The notes under the pieces: model-generated
What the model saw: the letters and a program-made list of their open reading frames with translations, nothing else
Told to the model about the DNA's origin: nothing
Databases searched by the model: none
Shown: positions 26,299 through 35,199 of the stretch, one piece after another
Numbering within the stretch: the first letter of the stretch is position 1
How the letters are laid out: the number at the start of each line of letters is the position of its first letter
Position numbers and translations under genes: made by a program
NCBI RefSeq assembly: GCF_007474545.1
Contig: NZ_VKOG01000001.1
Span: forward strand, 310,001 to 374,000
DNA: 64,000 nt
Direction: 5' to 3'
Origin: Chryseobacterium binzhouense
GTDB taxonomy: Bacteria; Bacteroidota; Bacteroidia; Flavobacteriales; Weeksellaceae

Positions 26299-26991
26299 AT
26301 GTTTGAACTCATACTTTCTGCCATTGGTTTAGGTTTTATGCTGAGTCTCGTTTTTATCGGGCCAATCTTTTTTCTCTTAATTGAAACCAGTTTTTCCCGT
26401 GGTCCGAAACATGCTTTAGCACTAGATTTTGGGGTAATTACTGCAGATTTACTTTGTATCATTGCAGCTTATTACGCCAGTGCAGATATTGTTGATCTTA
26501 TCGACAAACATCCCGGGTTTTATAGAATTACTTCCATTCTTATCCTTACTTATGGAATTATAATGCTGGTAACCAAGACCAAAATGAGGATGCCCGGAGA
26601 AGAAAAACTCATCAGTCAGAATTATTTTAAAACTTTTATCAACGGATTTTTATTAAATCTTTTGAATGTAGGTGTAATACTGTTCTGGCTCGTCACAGTA
26701 ATTGGAGTGAGAAATCAGTATCCGGATACCGAAAGCGTAATTTTATATTTGGGAATCGTGATCGCAACGTATCTGGCAATAGATTTTCTTAAAATTTTTC
26801 TGGCAAAGCAATTTCATGACAAACTGACTCAAAAGCTCGCCAACAATATCAGAAAAGGAGTTGGTGTAGTTTTAATTATATTCAGTTTTTTCATTTTCCT
26901 CCAAAGTTTTAAAATGTTTAACCAGTTTGAAAAACAGCTTGAGGAAGCAGAAAAAAAGGAATTAAAATACAAAAAAACAGATAAAATTTAA
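26299..26991 (+). CDS. LysE-family transporter
   Basis: The 230-residue protein has six hydrophobic helices. The N-terminus (SAIGLGFMLSLVFIGPIFFLLIETSFSRG, quoted in part) with a GPIFF bend is the LysE/RhtB pattern, a family that exports amino acids and related metabolites from the cytoplasm. The substrate cannot be told. A charged, lysine-rich tail follows the last helix. It is 17 bases after the KilA-N gene. Confidence 0.85.
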   Translation: MFELILSAIGLGFMLSLVFIGPIFFLLIETSFSRGPKHALALDFGVITADLLCIIAAYYASADIVDLIDKHPGFYRITSILILTYGIIMLVTKTKMRMPGEEKLISQNYFKTFINGFLLNLLNVGVILFWLVTVIGVRNQYPDTESVILYLGIVIATYLAIDFLKIFLAKQFHDKLTQKLANNIRKGVGVVLIIFSFFIFLQSFKMFNQFEKQLEEAEKKELKYKKTDKI

Positions 26992-27014
26992 AGACATAAT
27001 AATTCTTATCATAA

Positions 27015-27075
27015 ATCCAACCTTGCTGAGAAACGTACTTGCGAAAAAAAAATCATTTCGCACATTGCGTAAAAA
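27015..27075. repeat. Possible decayed copy of the CTTTGCG intergenic repeat
   Basis: CCTTGCTGAGAAACGTACTTGCG followed by ATTGCGTAAAAAAA (quoted in parts) resembles the CTTTGCG...TTTGCGTTAAAAA repeats at 44.5-46.4 kb, in a degraded form. Confidence 0.3.
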
Positions 27076-27116
27076 AAAGTTTTGAACATTAATTTAAATA
27101 AAAACGACATCTGATA

Positions 27117-28043
27117 ATGAAAATATTTCCCAAAGCCCTTAAAAAAGGTGATAAAATAGCAATCATTTCTCCTGCAGGTTCTGTTGAGCCTGCTCAATTG
27201 GAAAAAGGTTTAGAGATGATTAAATCTAAAGGTTATGAACCTGTTTTAGGTGAAAATCTTTACACAAAATTTTCCAACGGCTACAATTACGCAGGAACTG
27301 AGTCAGAAAGATTAAAAGATCTCAACTGGGCATTAAATGACAGCGAGATTTCTGCAATCTGGGCTTCAAGAGGCGGTTACGGATGTCAGCATTTATTAGA
27401 AGGTTTAAACTTAAAGGAATTTGCTAAAAACCCTAAATGGTACATCGGGTATTCTGATAATACAGCTATTCAAAGTTATTTACTGAAAAAAGGTTTCGTT
27501 TCCATTAACGGACAAACCATCAAAACGTCAAGTTTTGGGGTTACTACAGAAAGTTATGATCTTATTTTTGATATTTTAAAAGGAAAAAGACCAGAATATA
27601 GTTTAAAATCTCATCAGCTTAATAAGCTGGGAAATAATATTGAAGGAGAATTGATCGGAGGAAATTTAGCATTAGTTTATGCGCTTTTAGGAACGAAATA
27701 TTCATTTGATTTTAATGACAAAATTTTATTCATAGAAGAAATTGGTGAAAAATTTTATGCGCTCGATCGGATGATGATGAGTCTGGAACTGGCGGGAGTT
27801 TTCAAAAAAATCAAAGGTTTAATTATTGGTGGAATGACCAATATGGGGGATAAAAAAGATAACAGCCAATACGAAGAAAGTTTCGATGAATTTGCTTTTA
27901 AACTTATTTCAGACCGAATTTCAAAATATCATTTTCCGGTAGTTTTTGGTTTTCCGAATGGTCATATTAAAAACAACCGACCATTGATTATCGGAAGCGA
28001 AATTAAGATGAAGATTGATGATAAAGTAAAGATTGAGTTTTAA
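27117..28043 (+). CDS. LD-carboxypeptidase (peptidase family S66)
   Basis: LdcA-type enzymes cleave the terminal D-alanine from murein tetrapeptides during cytoplasmic peptidoglycan recycling. The 308-residue protein has the S66 catalytic Ser in YIGYSDNTA, a Glu in FIEEIGEKFYALDRMM, and the His in GFPNGHIKNN. The N-terminus KKGDKIAIISPAG is typical. There is no signal peptide, so it is cytoplasmic. Confidence 0.92.
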   Translation: MKIFPKALKKGDKIAIISPAGSVEPAQLEKGLEMIKSKGYEPVLGENLYTKFSNGYNYAGTESERLKDLNWALNDSEISAIWASRGGYGCQHLLEGLNLKEFAKNPKWYIGYSDNTAIQSYLLKKGFVSINGQTIKTSSFGVTTESYDLIFDILKGKRPEYSLKSHQLNKLGNNIEGELIGGNLALVYALLGTKYSFDFNDKILFIEEIGEKFYALDRMMMSLELAGVFKKIKGLIIGGMTNMGDKKDNSQYEESFDEFAFKLISDRISKYHFPVVFGFPNGHIKNNRPLIIGSEIKMKIDDKVKIEF

Positions 28044-28091
28044 TTAAAAACTATTAATAGCCGGACTCTCCCACTCTCAAAAACTCATCCA

Positions 28092-28463
28092 ATGGCAGAT
28101 CATAACGAATTAGGCAAAAAAGCAGAAGACTTGGCAGCTGAATATTTAGTAAAAAACGGGTACAAAATTCTTGTCAGAAACTTCCGCTTTCAAAAATCTG
28201 AAATTGATATTATTGCCGAAAAAGATCATCTGATTGTTGTGGTTGAAGTAAAAGCGCGTTCCACTGATATTTTTATTCTTCCTCAGGAAGCGGTTACAAA
28301 AGCAAAGATCAAATCTATTGTTTTGGCAGCCAATCATTTTATGGAAGAGTTCAATAAAAATCAGGAAGTAAGATTTGATATTATTTCCGTACTCCCCGAT
28401 AAAACCGGAAAATTAGAAATAGAACATATTGAAGATGCTTTTGAAGCATTCGATGCGAATTAA
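28092..28463 (+). CDS. YraN family endonuclease-like protein (UPF0102)
   Basis: The 123-residue protein has the family's restriction-endonuclease-like motif: LGKKAEDLAAEYLVKNGYKIL, then FRFQKSEIDIIAEK and VVVEVKARS, giving a catalytic Glu...Asp...ExK pattern. YraN proteins are small nucleases of unclear role, often near ribosomal or murein genes. It is 48 bases after the LD-carboxypeptidase gene. Confidence 0.9.
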   Translation: MADHNELGKKAEDLAAEYLVKNGYKILVRNFRFQKSEIDIIAEKDHLIVVVEVKARSTDIFILPQEAVTKAKIKSIVLAANHFMEEFNKNQEVRFDIISVLPDKTGKLEIEHIEDAFEAFDAN

Positions 28464-28464
28464 T

Positions 28465-28529
28465 CAATGTAATAATGTGGCAATTTACCAGTGTAAAAAT
28501 GATTGTTACATTGCTAAATTATTACATTG
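28465..28529. repeat. Palindromic intergenic repeat
   Basis: Left arm CAATGTAATAAT-n3-GCAAT (28465-28484) pairs with the right arm ATTGC-n3-ATTATTACATTG (28510-28529), with only the three central bases unpaired. The hairpin lies 2 bases after the yraN stop. It looks like a REP-type element. Confidence 0.7.
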
Positions 28530-28554
28530 TTACATTTAAAAATTGAAAATTTTT

Positions 28555-29307
28555 ATGAAAACAATACTCATCACGGGAGCTACTTCCGGAATCGGAAAAG
28601 CAACAGCAGAACTTTTAGCAAAACAGGGAAACAGAATCATCATCTGCGGAAGACGTGCAGAAGTTTTAGAAAAGGTAAAATCAGAATTATCAGAATCAAC
28701 TGAAGTTTTCAGTTTACAATTTGATGTTCGCAATTTACAAGAGGTTGAAAATGCCATTTCATCGCTTCCCGAAGAATGGAAAAATGTGGATGTTCTTATC
28801 AATAATGCTGGAAATGCACATGGTTTAGAGCCGCTTTCAGCAGGAAGTACAGATGATTGGGATAATATGATTGATGGAAATGTAAAAGGACTTTTATACG
28901 TTTCTAAAACCCTGATTCCGATGATGAAAGAAAGAAATTCGGGGCAGATTATCAACATCAGTTCAGTTGCTGCGAGACAGACGTATGCAAACGGTGTTGT
29001 TTACTGCGCAACAAAAAAAGCGGTTGATGTCATTTCCGAAGGAATGAGAATTGAACTGACAGAATTTGGAATTCGGGTGACCAATATTCAACCCGGAGCT
29101 GTAGCAACAGATTTTTCTTTAATCCGGTTTAAAGGAGATCAGGAAAGAGCTGCAACAGTTTATGCTGGTTATGAAGCCTTAAGAGCCGAAGATATTGCCG
29201 ATGCGATTGCCTATTGCATCAACGCTCCGCAACATGTCACAGTTTCGGATATGACCATTTATCCGAGCGCGCAGAGCGAACCGAGAACGATTTACAGAAA
29301 AGGATAA
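28555..29307 (+). CDS. Short-chain dehydrogenase/reductase (YdfG-like)
   Basis: The 250-residue protein has the NAD(P)-binding GATSGIGKA loop at the N-terminus, NNAGNAHGLEP, a Ser in INISSVAARQ and the catalytic Tyr/Lys in YCATKKAV. The pattern resembles YdfG-type 3-hydroxy acid dehydrogenases (serine/3-hydroxypropionate). The ATG at 28555 fits; a TTG at 28543 would add four residues. Confidence 0.9.
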   Translation: MKTILITGATSGIGKATAELLAKQGNRIIICGRRAEVLEKVKSELSESTEVFSLQFDVRNLQEVENAISSLPEEWKNVDVLINNAGNAHGLEPLSAGSTDDWDNMIDGNVKGLLYVSKTLIPMMKERNSGQIINISSVAARQTYANGVVYCATKKAVDVISEGMRIELTEFGIRVTNIQPGAVATDFSLIRFKGDQERAATVYAGYEALRAEDIADAIAYCINAPQHVTVSDMTIYPSAQSEPRTIYRKG

Positions 29308-29344
29308 TCTCAATCTAAGAATGAATTAATCTGAGAATTGGAAA

Positions 29345-29776
29345 ATGAGGTTGTTCCCTATCCTACTTTTGTTTTGTTTTGCTTTGGGATTTTCTCAGAA
29401 GTATTCAAAACAGGAAAGACAATTGCTTTCCCAAACAGAAAAACTGGATTATTTGATGCAGAATAATGATTCCGGGATTATAGATTTGTTTGAAAAGGAT
29501 GTTTCTTTCGGTCATTCCAATGGCTGGATTCAGAATCTGGATGATTTTAAAAAAGATTTTTTGTCCAAAAAAGTTATTTATAAAGAAATCAGGCAGACAG
29601 AAATTTCCGAAATTAAGAAATTCAACAATACATTCAGCATCCGAAGAAAAATAAACGTCTCGGGTTTGTATAAAAATCAGGAATTTAAAATGACTTTATC
29701 ACTTCTGGAAATTTGGATCAAAAAGAATTCCGGCTGGAAACTGTGGAGCCGACAAAGTGTGGAAATAAAGCCATAA
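29345..29776 (+). CDS. Secreted NTF2-like (DUF4440-type) protein
   Basis: The 143-residue protein has a signal peptide (FALGFSQ) and then a single cone-shaped NTF2/SnoaL-like domain: KLDYLMQNNDSGIIDLFEKDVSFGHSNG, quoted in part, and the strand pattern leading to EIWIKKNSGWKLWSRQSVEIKP at the end. Such domains bind small ligands or act as small hydrolases. The role is unknown. Confidence 0.75.
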   Translation: MRLFPILLLFCFALGFSQKYSKQERQLLSQTEKLDYLMQNNDSGIIDLFEKDVSFGHSNGWIQNLDDFKKDFLSKKVIYKEIRQTEISEIKKFNNTFSIRRKINVSGLYKNQEFKMTLSLLEIWIKKNSGWKLWSRQSVEIKP

Positions 29777-29822
29777 ATTTGCGTGATTAGAAAAAGATAA
29801 ATTATTTTAAAATTTAGTCTAA

Positions 29823-30500
29823 ATGAAAATCCTATACCTTGAAACCTCGTCCAAAAACTGTTCAGTTGCCATTTCTGATGGTGATAAATTGTTATGTGTA
29901 TGCGAAGAAGTTTCAGAAAACTATAAACAATCAGAATCGCTTCACACATTTGTAGAATGGGCTTTAGAAGGCGCAAAACTTTCTATGAAAGATATTGAGG
30001 CGGTTTCTTTAGGAAAAGGACCCGGTTCTTACACAGGTTTGAGAATTGGTGCAGCTTCGGCAAAAGGATTTTGTTATGGTCTGAAAATACCTTTGGTTGC
30101 TGTTAATTCTATGGAAAGCATGATTGAGCCGTTTTTAGGGCAAAACTATGATTTGGTTATCCCTTTAGTCGATGCGAGACGAATGGAGGTTTATACGGCC
30201 GCTTATGATGGAAATTCAGGTGAAGAAATCTTACCGACAGAAGCAAAAATTTTAGATGAATATGCTTTTGAAGAATTTAAAGATAAAAAAATTCTTTTCG
30301 TAGGAGACGGAGCTGCAAAGGCAAAAGATATTCTAAAACTTTCGAATGCCGAATTTAAAACGGATATCTATCCTTCTGCACAGTATTTAGTCAAAAAAAC
30401 TTTAGAAAAAATACAAAATAAGGAATTTGAGGATATTGCTTATTTTGAACCTTTTTATCTGAAAGATTTTCATGGAGTTAAAAAGAAAAAGGCAGAATAA
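29823..30500 (+). CDS. tsaB: tRNA threonylcarbamoyladenosine biosynthesis protein TsaB
   Basis: TsaB is the ASKHA-fold partner of TsaD in making the t6A modification at position 37 of ANN-decoding tRNAs. The 225-residue protein begins with ILYLETSSKNCSVAI and has the KGPGSYTGLRIGAASAKGFC motif typical of TsaB. It ends at a bidirectional terminator. Confidence 0.93.
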   Translation: MKILYLETSSKNCSVAISDGDKLLCVCEEVSENYKQSESLHTFVEWALEGAKLSMKDIEAVSLGKGPGSYTGLRIGAASAKGFCYGLKIPLVAVNSMESMIEPFLGQNYDLVIPLVDARRMEVYTAAYDGNSGEEILPTEAKILDEYAFEEFKDKKILFVGDGAAKAKDILKLSNAEFKTDIYPSAQYLVKKTLEKIQNKEFEDIAYFEPFYLKDFHGVKKKKAE

Positions 30501-30507
30501 CATCATT

Positions 30508-30539
30508 AAAAAAGCGAAGAAAATAATCTTCGCTTTTAT
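30508..30539. terminator. Bidirectional terminator
   Basis: AAAGCGAAGA (30511-30520) and TCTTCGCTTT (30527-30536) form a perfect 10-bp stem with a six-base loop between the convergent tsaB and porW genes. Confidence 0.9.
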
Positions 30540-30542
30540 ATT

Positions 30543-33116
30543 TTATTTCCCGAAAGGATTTGCCGGAACAGCATTGGGCACTGTCTGAAGTTCATTTTCT
30601 TGCGGTTTTTTGGGAACACCATTTTTCTGATTATTCATTGGCTGCATATTCTTATTCTGCTGAATTTGATTTTGCTGCTGCTGATTGATCTTATTCTGAG
30701 GAATATTTCCTGCCTGATTGTTTTGATTACCTACCATCTGCTGATTATTCTGAATCGCATTTCCTTTATTATCCGTTGCCTGAAACTTCAGATCACTTTT
30801 CAGGTAATTCAGCATTTCTTTGGCTTTAATGCCTTCCGGAGTTTTGGCGTAATTCAGAACCAGTTGTTCAAGCTGCAGAATCATTACTTCTTTGCCATTG
30901 GTTTTTCCGGCATTGAAAGCATTTAGAAGACTTAGTTTAGGAACCAGCGCATCTTTCGGATATTTGAGGATAATCTCTTCTATTTTACCTTGGCTTTGCG
31001 AAAATTTTTCAGATTCATACAATGAATATGCAGTTTTATATGCATTTTCTACTTCATCGGATGATTTTACAAAATTGCTGTTTTTAGGATTTCTGGCAAA
31101 TTCAGCGTACGATGTGTAAGGATAATCTGTCAGTAAAATCTGTTTTGCTCTTGCAGCAATCTGAGGATTTTTCTCGTAATTCATTGTAAAAATTTCATAC
31201 AAAGCCTGCAGCATTACTTTTTCTTCGGGTTTCACATCTACCAGGTCGTATAATGTTTTGGTAGCTAAAGGAGTATTGGTAAAATAATTCTGATACATTA
31301 CGCCCAGTCCCAGAGAAGCTGTATCTCTGTCTTTTTTCAGCTGTGAAAGTCTGGCTGCGTCTGTAGGAATCTGCTCAATGTAGAAAGCCGGCTCAAAACG
31401 TCTGGGATTAGGAGCTGTGTTTACGCCCAGAGCTTCATTTTTCAAATCCTCAAGAGAAGCCATTTTTTTAGAATAACGCCAATTGTCTGACAACGCACGG
31501 TCGCCCCAAACCTGCTTAAAGGTTGCAGAACCTTTACTTACCGTATTGTTGTTGCTGAAATAAAAGCCTTTCGCAGCTACCCCGAAATCCTCAAAACTTC
31601 CGCCTCCGTTGGCAAAAATAGAGTTGGCGTTATAATCTCCGGAATCAAAACCTTTGCTTCTTTCGGCTCTTCTTCTCTCCAGTTCTTCTTTTTCTTCTTT
31701 AATTTTTAGTTTTTCGATGTATTTGGCAAAATATTCATTTTTTTGCGGTTCTGTCATTTTAGCCAAAGAAAGAATACTGTCGTTTTTCTTGATCAGGTAA
31801 TAATTTTTTGAGATTTTTTTGATGTAATTAGACTGATCCTGCAGTAAAATTTTTGAAGGTTCGTACGTCATCGCTACCAATGCAGAATCATAATAAGCTC
31901 CTGCTCCGATGTAATCATTCTTTTCCAGATAGCTCTTCCCTATTTCATAATAAGCCAACCCTCTTACCTGCGAATCGGACACTTTTTCCAGTAAAGATTT
32001 TCTGAAAAATTCCTGTGCCTCTGTCTTTTTGCCGGCTTTATTTGCCATTAATCCGAGTGCATAGTAAAATTCATTTTTTCTTGATCCGTAAGTTCCTTTT
32101 TTGCTTATTTTTTCAAGATAATCTTTTGCGCCTTCATAATTTCCTTTTCCGTTGAATGTCTTTGCGATTTCGATCTGAGATTTTACTTCAAACTCAAAAT
32201 CATTGGCATATTTATAGGCAGAAAGAAAACTTTCTCTTGCAAGATCAGATTTTCCTTGTTCCTGTAATACCTGTCCTCTTAAAAAAGCGATTCTGCTTTT
32301 CAGTTTTCTGTTGCCGTTAAGATCAAATGCACGGTCTAATTCTTTTACTGCTTCTTCTTTTTTTCCGGCATCCAGAAGAGATTCTGCATAGTAAATACTC
32401 AGAATTTTTTCGTGGTCTTTACTTATTTTTTCACTTTTAAGCTGAGCAAATATTTCTTCAGATTTATGAAAGTTTTTCATCTGAGCATACGCCAAGGCCT
32501 CATACACATGAGCCAGAGGAAGTCTTTTATCCTCTTTCATGTGGGTAAAAACATAATTCAGCGCATCTAAAGCAGGAAGATATTTTCCCTGATAAATTCT
32601 GGACTGTGCCAGAATAATATAAGCATCAAAAATGGTTTTGTTCTGCTCCTCTCCTTTCCGGATAACAGAATATTTATTAATGGCTTTCAGAGCTTTTGCT
32701 TCGGCAATTTCTAGAACGGAAGCTCCGGGATTTTCGGTTCCGTCTGCATTTTGAGACATAGGATTATTTCCCGGCATTCCTGGTGGCATTCCCGGAGCAC
32801 TTCTTTTGCTTGCAGACCGATTAACTTCCGCCATTTTCATTGAATTTTCTGCAAATGCTGCAGATTGACCCAAATCACTCCCCAAAGGTTGCTCTTCATA
32901 AGTAAGAATAGGAATATATGGCGCATAAAAGTTATCCTTATGCTCTTTATCTCTGGCTGTAAACTCACTGTTTAAGGCATCTTTGGCATTAAACAATGTA
33001 TTGTAGTATGTGGAAAAACCTTTCAAAAACTTTGATCTCGCTTCCGGCTTTTTCACTTTTGTGGAACAGGAAACGATAGCAATTGCTGCTAAAAGGAATA
33101 TGATCTTCTTTTTCAT
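30543..33116 (-). CDS. porW/sprE: T9SS/gliding lipoprotein PorW/SprE (TPR protein)
   Basis: The 857-residue lipoprotein has lipobox Cys17 (IVSCSTK) and many tetratricopeptide repeats across about 140-420 and 630-770. The N-terminal YYNTLFNAKDAL and the middle segment around YFSNNNTVSKGSATFKQVWG, with DNWRYSKK after it, match the PorW/SprE family. That protein is required for type IX secretion and, in gliders, motility. The C-terminus is rich in Gln and Asn (QNKINQQQQNQIQQNKNMQP). It acts at the inner face of the outer membrane or in the periplasm. Its presence supports an active T9SS, as does the secreted amylase at 54-57 kb. Confidence 0.82.
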   Translation of the reverse strand: MKKKIIFLLAAIAIVSCSTKVKKPEARSKFLKGFSTYYNTLFNAKDALNSEFTARDKEHKDNFYAPYIPILTYEEQPLGSDLGQSAAFAENSMKMAEVNRSASKRSAPGMPPGMPGNNPMSQNADGTENPGASVLEIAEAKALKAINKYSVIRKGEEQNKTIFDAYIILAQSRIYQGKYLPALDALNYVFTHMKEDKRLPLAHVYEALAYAQMKNFHKSEEIFAQLKSEKISKDHEKILSIYYAESLLDAGKKEEAVKELDRAFDLNGNRKLKSRIAFLRGQVLQEQGKSDLARESFLSAYKYANDFEFEVKSQIEIAKTFNGKGNYEGAKDYLEKISKKGTYGSRKNEFYYALGLMANKAGKKTEAQEFFRKSLLEKVSDSQVRGLAYYEIGKSYLEKNDYIGAGAYYDSALVAMTYEPSKILLQDQSNYIKKISKNYYLIKKNDSILSLAKMTEPQKNEYFAKYIEKLKIKEEKEELERRRAERSKGFDSGDYNANSIFANGGGSFEDFGVAAKGFYFSNNNTVSKGSATFKQVWGDRALSDNWRYSKKMASLEDLKNEALGVNTAPNPRRFEPAFYIEQIPTDAARLSQLKKDRDTASLGLGVMYQNYFTNTPLATKTLYDLVDVKPEEKVMLQALYEIFTMNYEKNPQIAARAKQILLTDYPYTSYAEFARNPKNSNFVKSSDEVENAYKTAYSLYESEKFSQSQGKIEEIILKYPKDALVPKLSLLNAFNAGKTNGKEVMILQLEQLVLNYAKTPEGIKAKEMLNYLKSDLKFQATDNKGNAIQNNQQMVGNQNNQAGNIPQNKINQQQQNQIQQNKNMQPMNNQKNGVPKKPQENELQTVPNAVPANPFGK

Positions 33117-33187
33117 TATTTCAATATAACTCGCTAATTTACTTTTTATTATCAGCAGTTTGATGATTTTGTAAAAATAATAAAAAA

Positions 33188-33757
33188 TTATTTTGGAAAT
33201 TCCTGCAATTGCTTCAGTATTTTATTCACCAAATGAGTAGGCAGTCCCATGATGGTATAGAAACTTCCTTTGATGCTTTTTATTTTAGCCATTCCTAGCC
33301 ATTCCTGTATTCCGTAGCTTCCGGCTTTATCGAAAGGCTGATAATTTTTAATATAAAAATCTATTTCATCATCAGATATTTCATCAAATTCTACATTGGC
33401 AACATCAGTTTCTGTGATGGTTGTATCTGTAGTTTTAATAGTTATTCCTGTAAAAACCTGATGAATTTTTCCGGATAAAAGGCGAAGCATTTTTTTTGCT
33501 TCCTGCTGATCTTTTGGCTTTCCGAGAATTTGGCTGTCAATAGCAACTACAGTATCTGCGGTGAGTAAAATTTCATTTCCAGAAAGATTTTGATAAGCTT
33601 TTGCTTTGAGTTCTGAGAGGTATGCAGCCGAATCTTCGATGGCAATGTTTTCAGGCAAAATTTCGTCACAATCAATTTTTACGACCTCAAACTCTAAACC
33701 CAGCCCGGATAACAGTTCTTTTCTTCTTGGAGATTGCGAAGCTAAAAGTAATTTCAT
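33188..33757 (-). CDS. maf: Maf-like nucleotide pyrophosphatase
   Basis: Maf proteins hydrolyse nucleoside triphosphates, including modified ones, to monophosphates. The start MKLLLASQSPRRKELL gives the family's SPRRKELL loop. TADTVVAIDSQILGKPKD and the GSYGIQE segment are also typical. I chose the ATG at 33757, as relatives begin MKLLLASxSPRR; a frame from 33796 would overlap the upstream gene. It sits 13 bases after the KdsC-like gene. Confidence 0.9.
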   Translation of the reverse strand: MKLLLASQSPRRKELLSGLGLEFEVVKIDCDEILPENIAIEDSAAYLSELKAKAYQNLSGNEILLTADTVVAIDSQILGKPKDQQEAKKMLRLLSGKIHQVFTGITIKTTDTTITETDVANVEFDEISDDEIDFYIKNYQPFDKAGSYGIQEWLGMAKIKSIKGSFYTIMGLPTHLVNKILKQLQEFPK

Positions 33758-33770
33758 TGTAAAAAGTTTT

Positions 33771-34289
33771 TTAAACTGATTGTGTATTGTCATCATGCCA
33801 TTTTCCCTGTACTTTCATCACCTGTTCAACTACATCGCGTACAGCTCCGCTCCCACCCTTTTTAGACGAAATATAATCAGCAATATTTTTAATTTCCGGA
33901 ACGGCATTTTCTGGACATGCAGCAATCACAGAGTTTTGCATCATATTCAGATCAGGAATATCGTCTCCCATGGTAAGAATTTCTTCATTTTTAAGATTGT
34001 ATTTCTCCTTAAAATTTTCAAAATCAATCATTTTGTCGTGAGATTTTGCATAATAATCTTCTATTCCCAGATAATTGAGACGGTGTCTTACCATCTCGTC
34101 ATTTCCCCCGGTAATCACACCGATTCGGTAGTCATTTTTAAGGGCTTTTACAATGGCATAACCGTCAAGCACATTCATCACTCTGCACATATTTCCGCCG
34201 GGCATCAGATAAACGCTACCGTCTGTGAAAACACCGTCTACATCAAATACAAATGCTTTTATATTTTTTAAATTTTCTTTATAACTCAT
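33771..34289 (-). CDS. KdsC-type HAD phosphatase (3-deoxy-manno-octulosonate 8-phosphate phosphatase)
   Basis: The 172-residue protein has HAD motifs FDVDGVFTDG (nucleophile and acid Asp), TGGND, and MGDDIPDLNMM, and the KdsC-like GGSGAVRDVVEQVM near the end. KdsC removes phosphate from Kdo-8-phosphate in lipopolysaccharide core synthesis. The related family of small HADs also includes N-acylneuraminate-9-phosphate phosphatases. The ATG at 34289 overlaps the end of the upstream gene by a few codons, so the genes are coupled. Confidence 0.85.
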   Translation of the reverse strand: MSYKENLKNIKAFVFDVDGVFTDGSVYLMPGGNMCRVMNVLDGYAIVKALKNDYRIGVITGGNDEMVRHRLNYLGIEDYYAKSHDKMIDFENFKEKYNLKNEEILTMGDDIPDLNMMQNSVIAACPENAVPEIKNIADYISSKKGGSGAVRDVVEQVMKVQGKWHDDNTQSV

Positions 34290-35028
34290 ACATTTTTTTA
34301 ATAGAATTGTTGATAGTCTTGTAGATTGTAAGACTTTCATCTTTTAATAATTGTTCGTGTAACTGCAAAACTCTCTGATCATTTCTTACAGCAGGTCCGG
34401 TCTGTGCATATTTAGGCTCAATTTCATGAATTTTCTGAATGGTTTCATCAATCAACGGCAAAAAATAGTCAAAAGGAATATCCTGCGAATCTGAAATTTC
34501 TTTGGCTCTAGCAAAAAGATGATTCACAAAATTACAGGCAAAAACTGCGGTGAGATGAATATATTTTCTTTTTTCATGAGTACTTTCCATCACATTTGCT
34601 GAAATTCTGGAAGCGAGTTCTATCAAAAGTTGCTGATCTTCAATATTTTCGGTTTCAATAAAGAAAGGAATTTTTCTGTAGTCCAGAGATTTAGATTTAG
34701 AAAAAGTCTGCAAAGGATAAAAGCTTGATTTTCTGTACTCTCCTGCTAATATTTCTTTAGGTAAAGAACCCGAAGTATGCGCAACAAGACAGTTTTTTTT
34801 AGAAATGATTCTGGAAACTTCTTCAATAGACTGGTCACTTACGGAAATAATATATAAATCAGCATCTTCCAGTTTCTGAGTAGAATACGGAATATCTAAC
34901 TCGTCTGAAATCTTCTGAAGTTCATTTTCATTTCTTCCAAAAATTTGTGATAAAGGAATGTTATTCTGTGTAAAAGCTTTAGCAAGATGATAAGCCACAT
35001 TCCCCGAACCTATAATGACTGTTTGCAT
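34279..35028 (-). CDS. Rossmann-like DUF2520 protein
   Basis: The 249-residue protein begins with a nucleotide-binding GSGNVAYHLAKAF loop, with VSDQSIEEVS and the HTSGSLP motif in the middle, and ends in a helical DUF2520 domain that includes VFACNFVNHLFA. This family is related to pyrroline-5-carboxylate reductase and 6-phosphogluconate dehydrogenase-like proteins; the substrate is unknown. It heads the minus-strand group with the KdsC-like and maf genes. A TATCTTTG box at 35033-35040 would give a near-leaderless mRNA. Confidence 0.82.
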   Translation of the reverse strand: MQTVIIGSGNVAYHLAKAFTQNNIPLSQIFGRNENELQKISDELDIPYSTQKLEDADLYIISVSDQSIEEVSRIISKKNCLVAHTSGSLPKEILAGEYRKSSFYPLQTFSKSKSLDYRKIPFFIETENIEDQQLLIELASRISANVMESTHEKRKYIHLTAVFACNFVNHLFARAKEISDSQDIPFDYFLPLIDETIQKIHEIEPKYAQTGPAVRNDQRVLQLHEQLLKDESLTIYKTINNSIKKMYEL

Positions 35029-35032
35029 CTAA

Positions 35033-35040
35033 CAAAGATA
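35033..35040 (-). promoter_or_regulatory. -7 box of the DUF2520-kdsC-maf operon
   Basis: CAAAGATA reads TATCTTTG on the minus strand, five bases before the start codon. A leaderless transcript would follow. Confidence 0.4.
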
Positions 35041-35142
35041 ATAGTTTTTGTTTTGGATTTGAAATCAATCCGGAGGCAAATCGGAAGTTTTATCTATATT
35101 TATCAAAAGAAGTTTTAAAAATTTAATTTATTGGACTAAAAA

Positions 35143-35175
35143 TTGAATGATTAATTTAACTTTTAAATATTTTTG
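35143..35175 (+). promoter_or_regulatory. Promoter of the ECF sigma operon
   Basis: TTG (35143-35145), a 22-base spacer and TATTTTTG (35168-35175) match the housekeeping -33/-7 pattern, about 25 bases before the sigma ATG. Confidence 0.6.
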
Positions 35176-35199
35176 TAATCCAAACAATGAAAGCATCAC

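Noticed and set aside
34289-34340. Longer N-terminus for the KdsC-like protein
   Set aside because: The extension overlaps the end of the DUF2520 gene and is not like the family. The ATG at 34289 gives the usual start MSYKENLKNIKAF.
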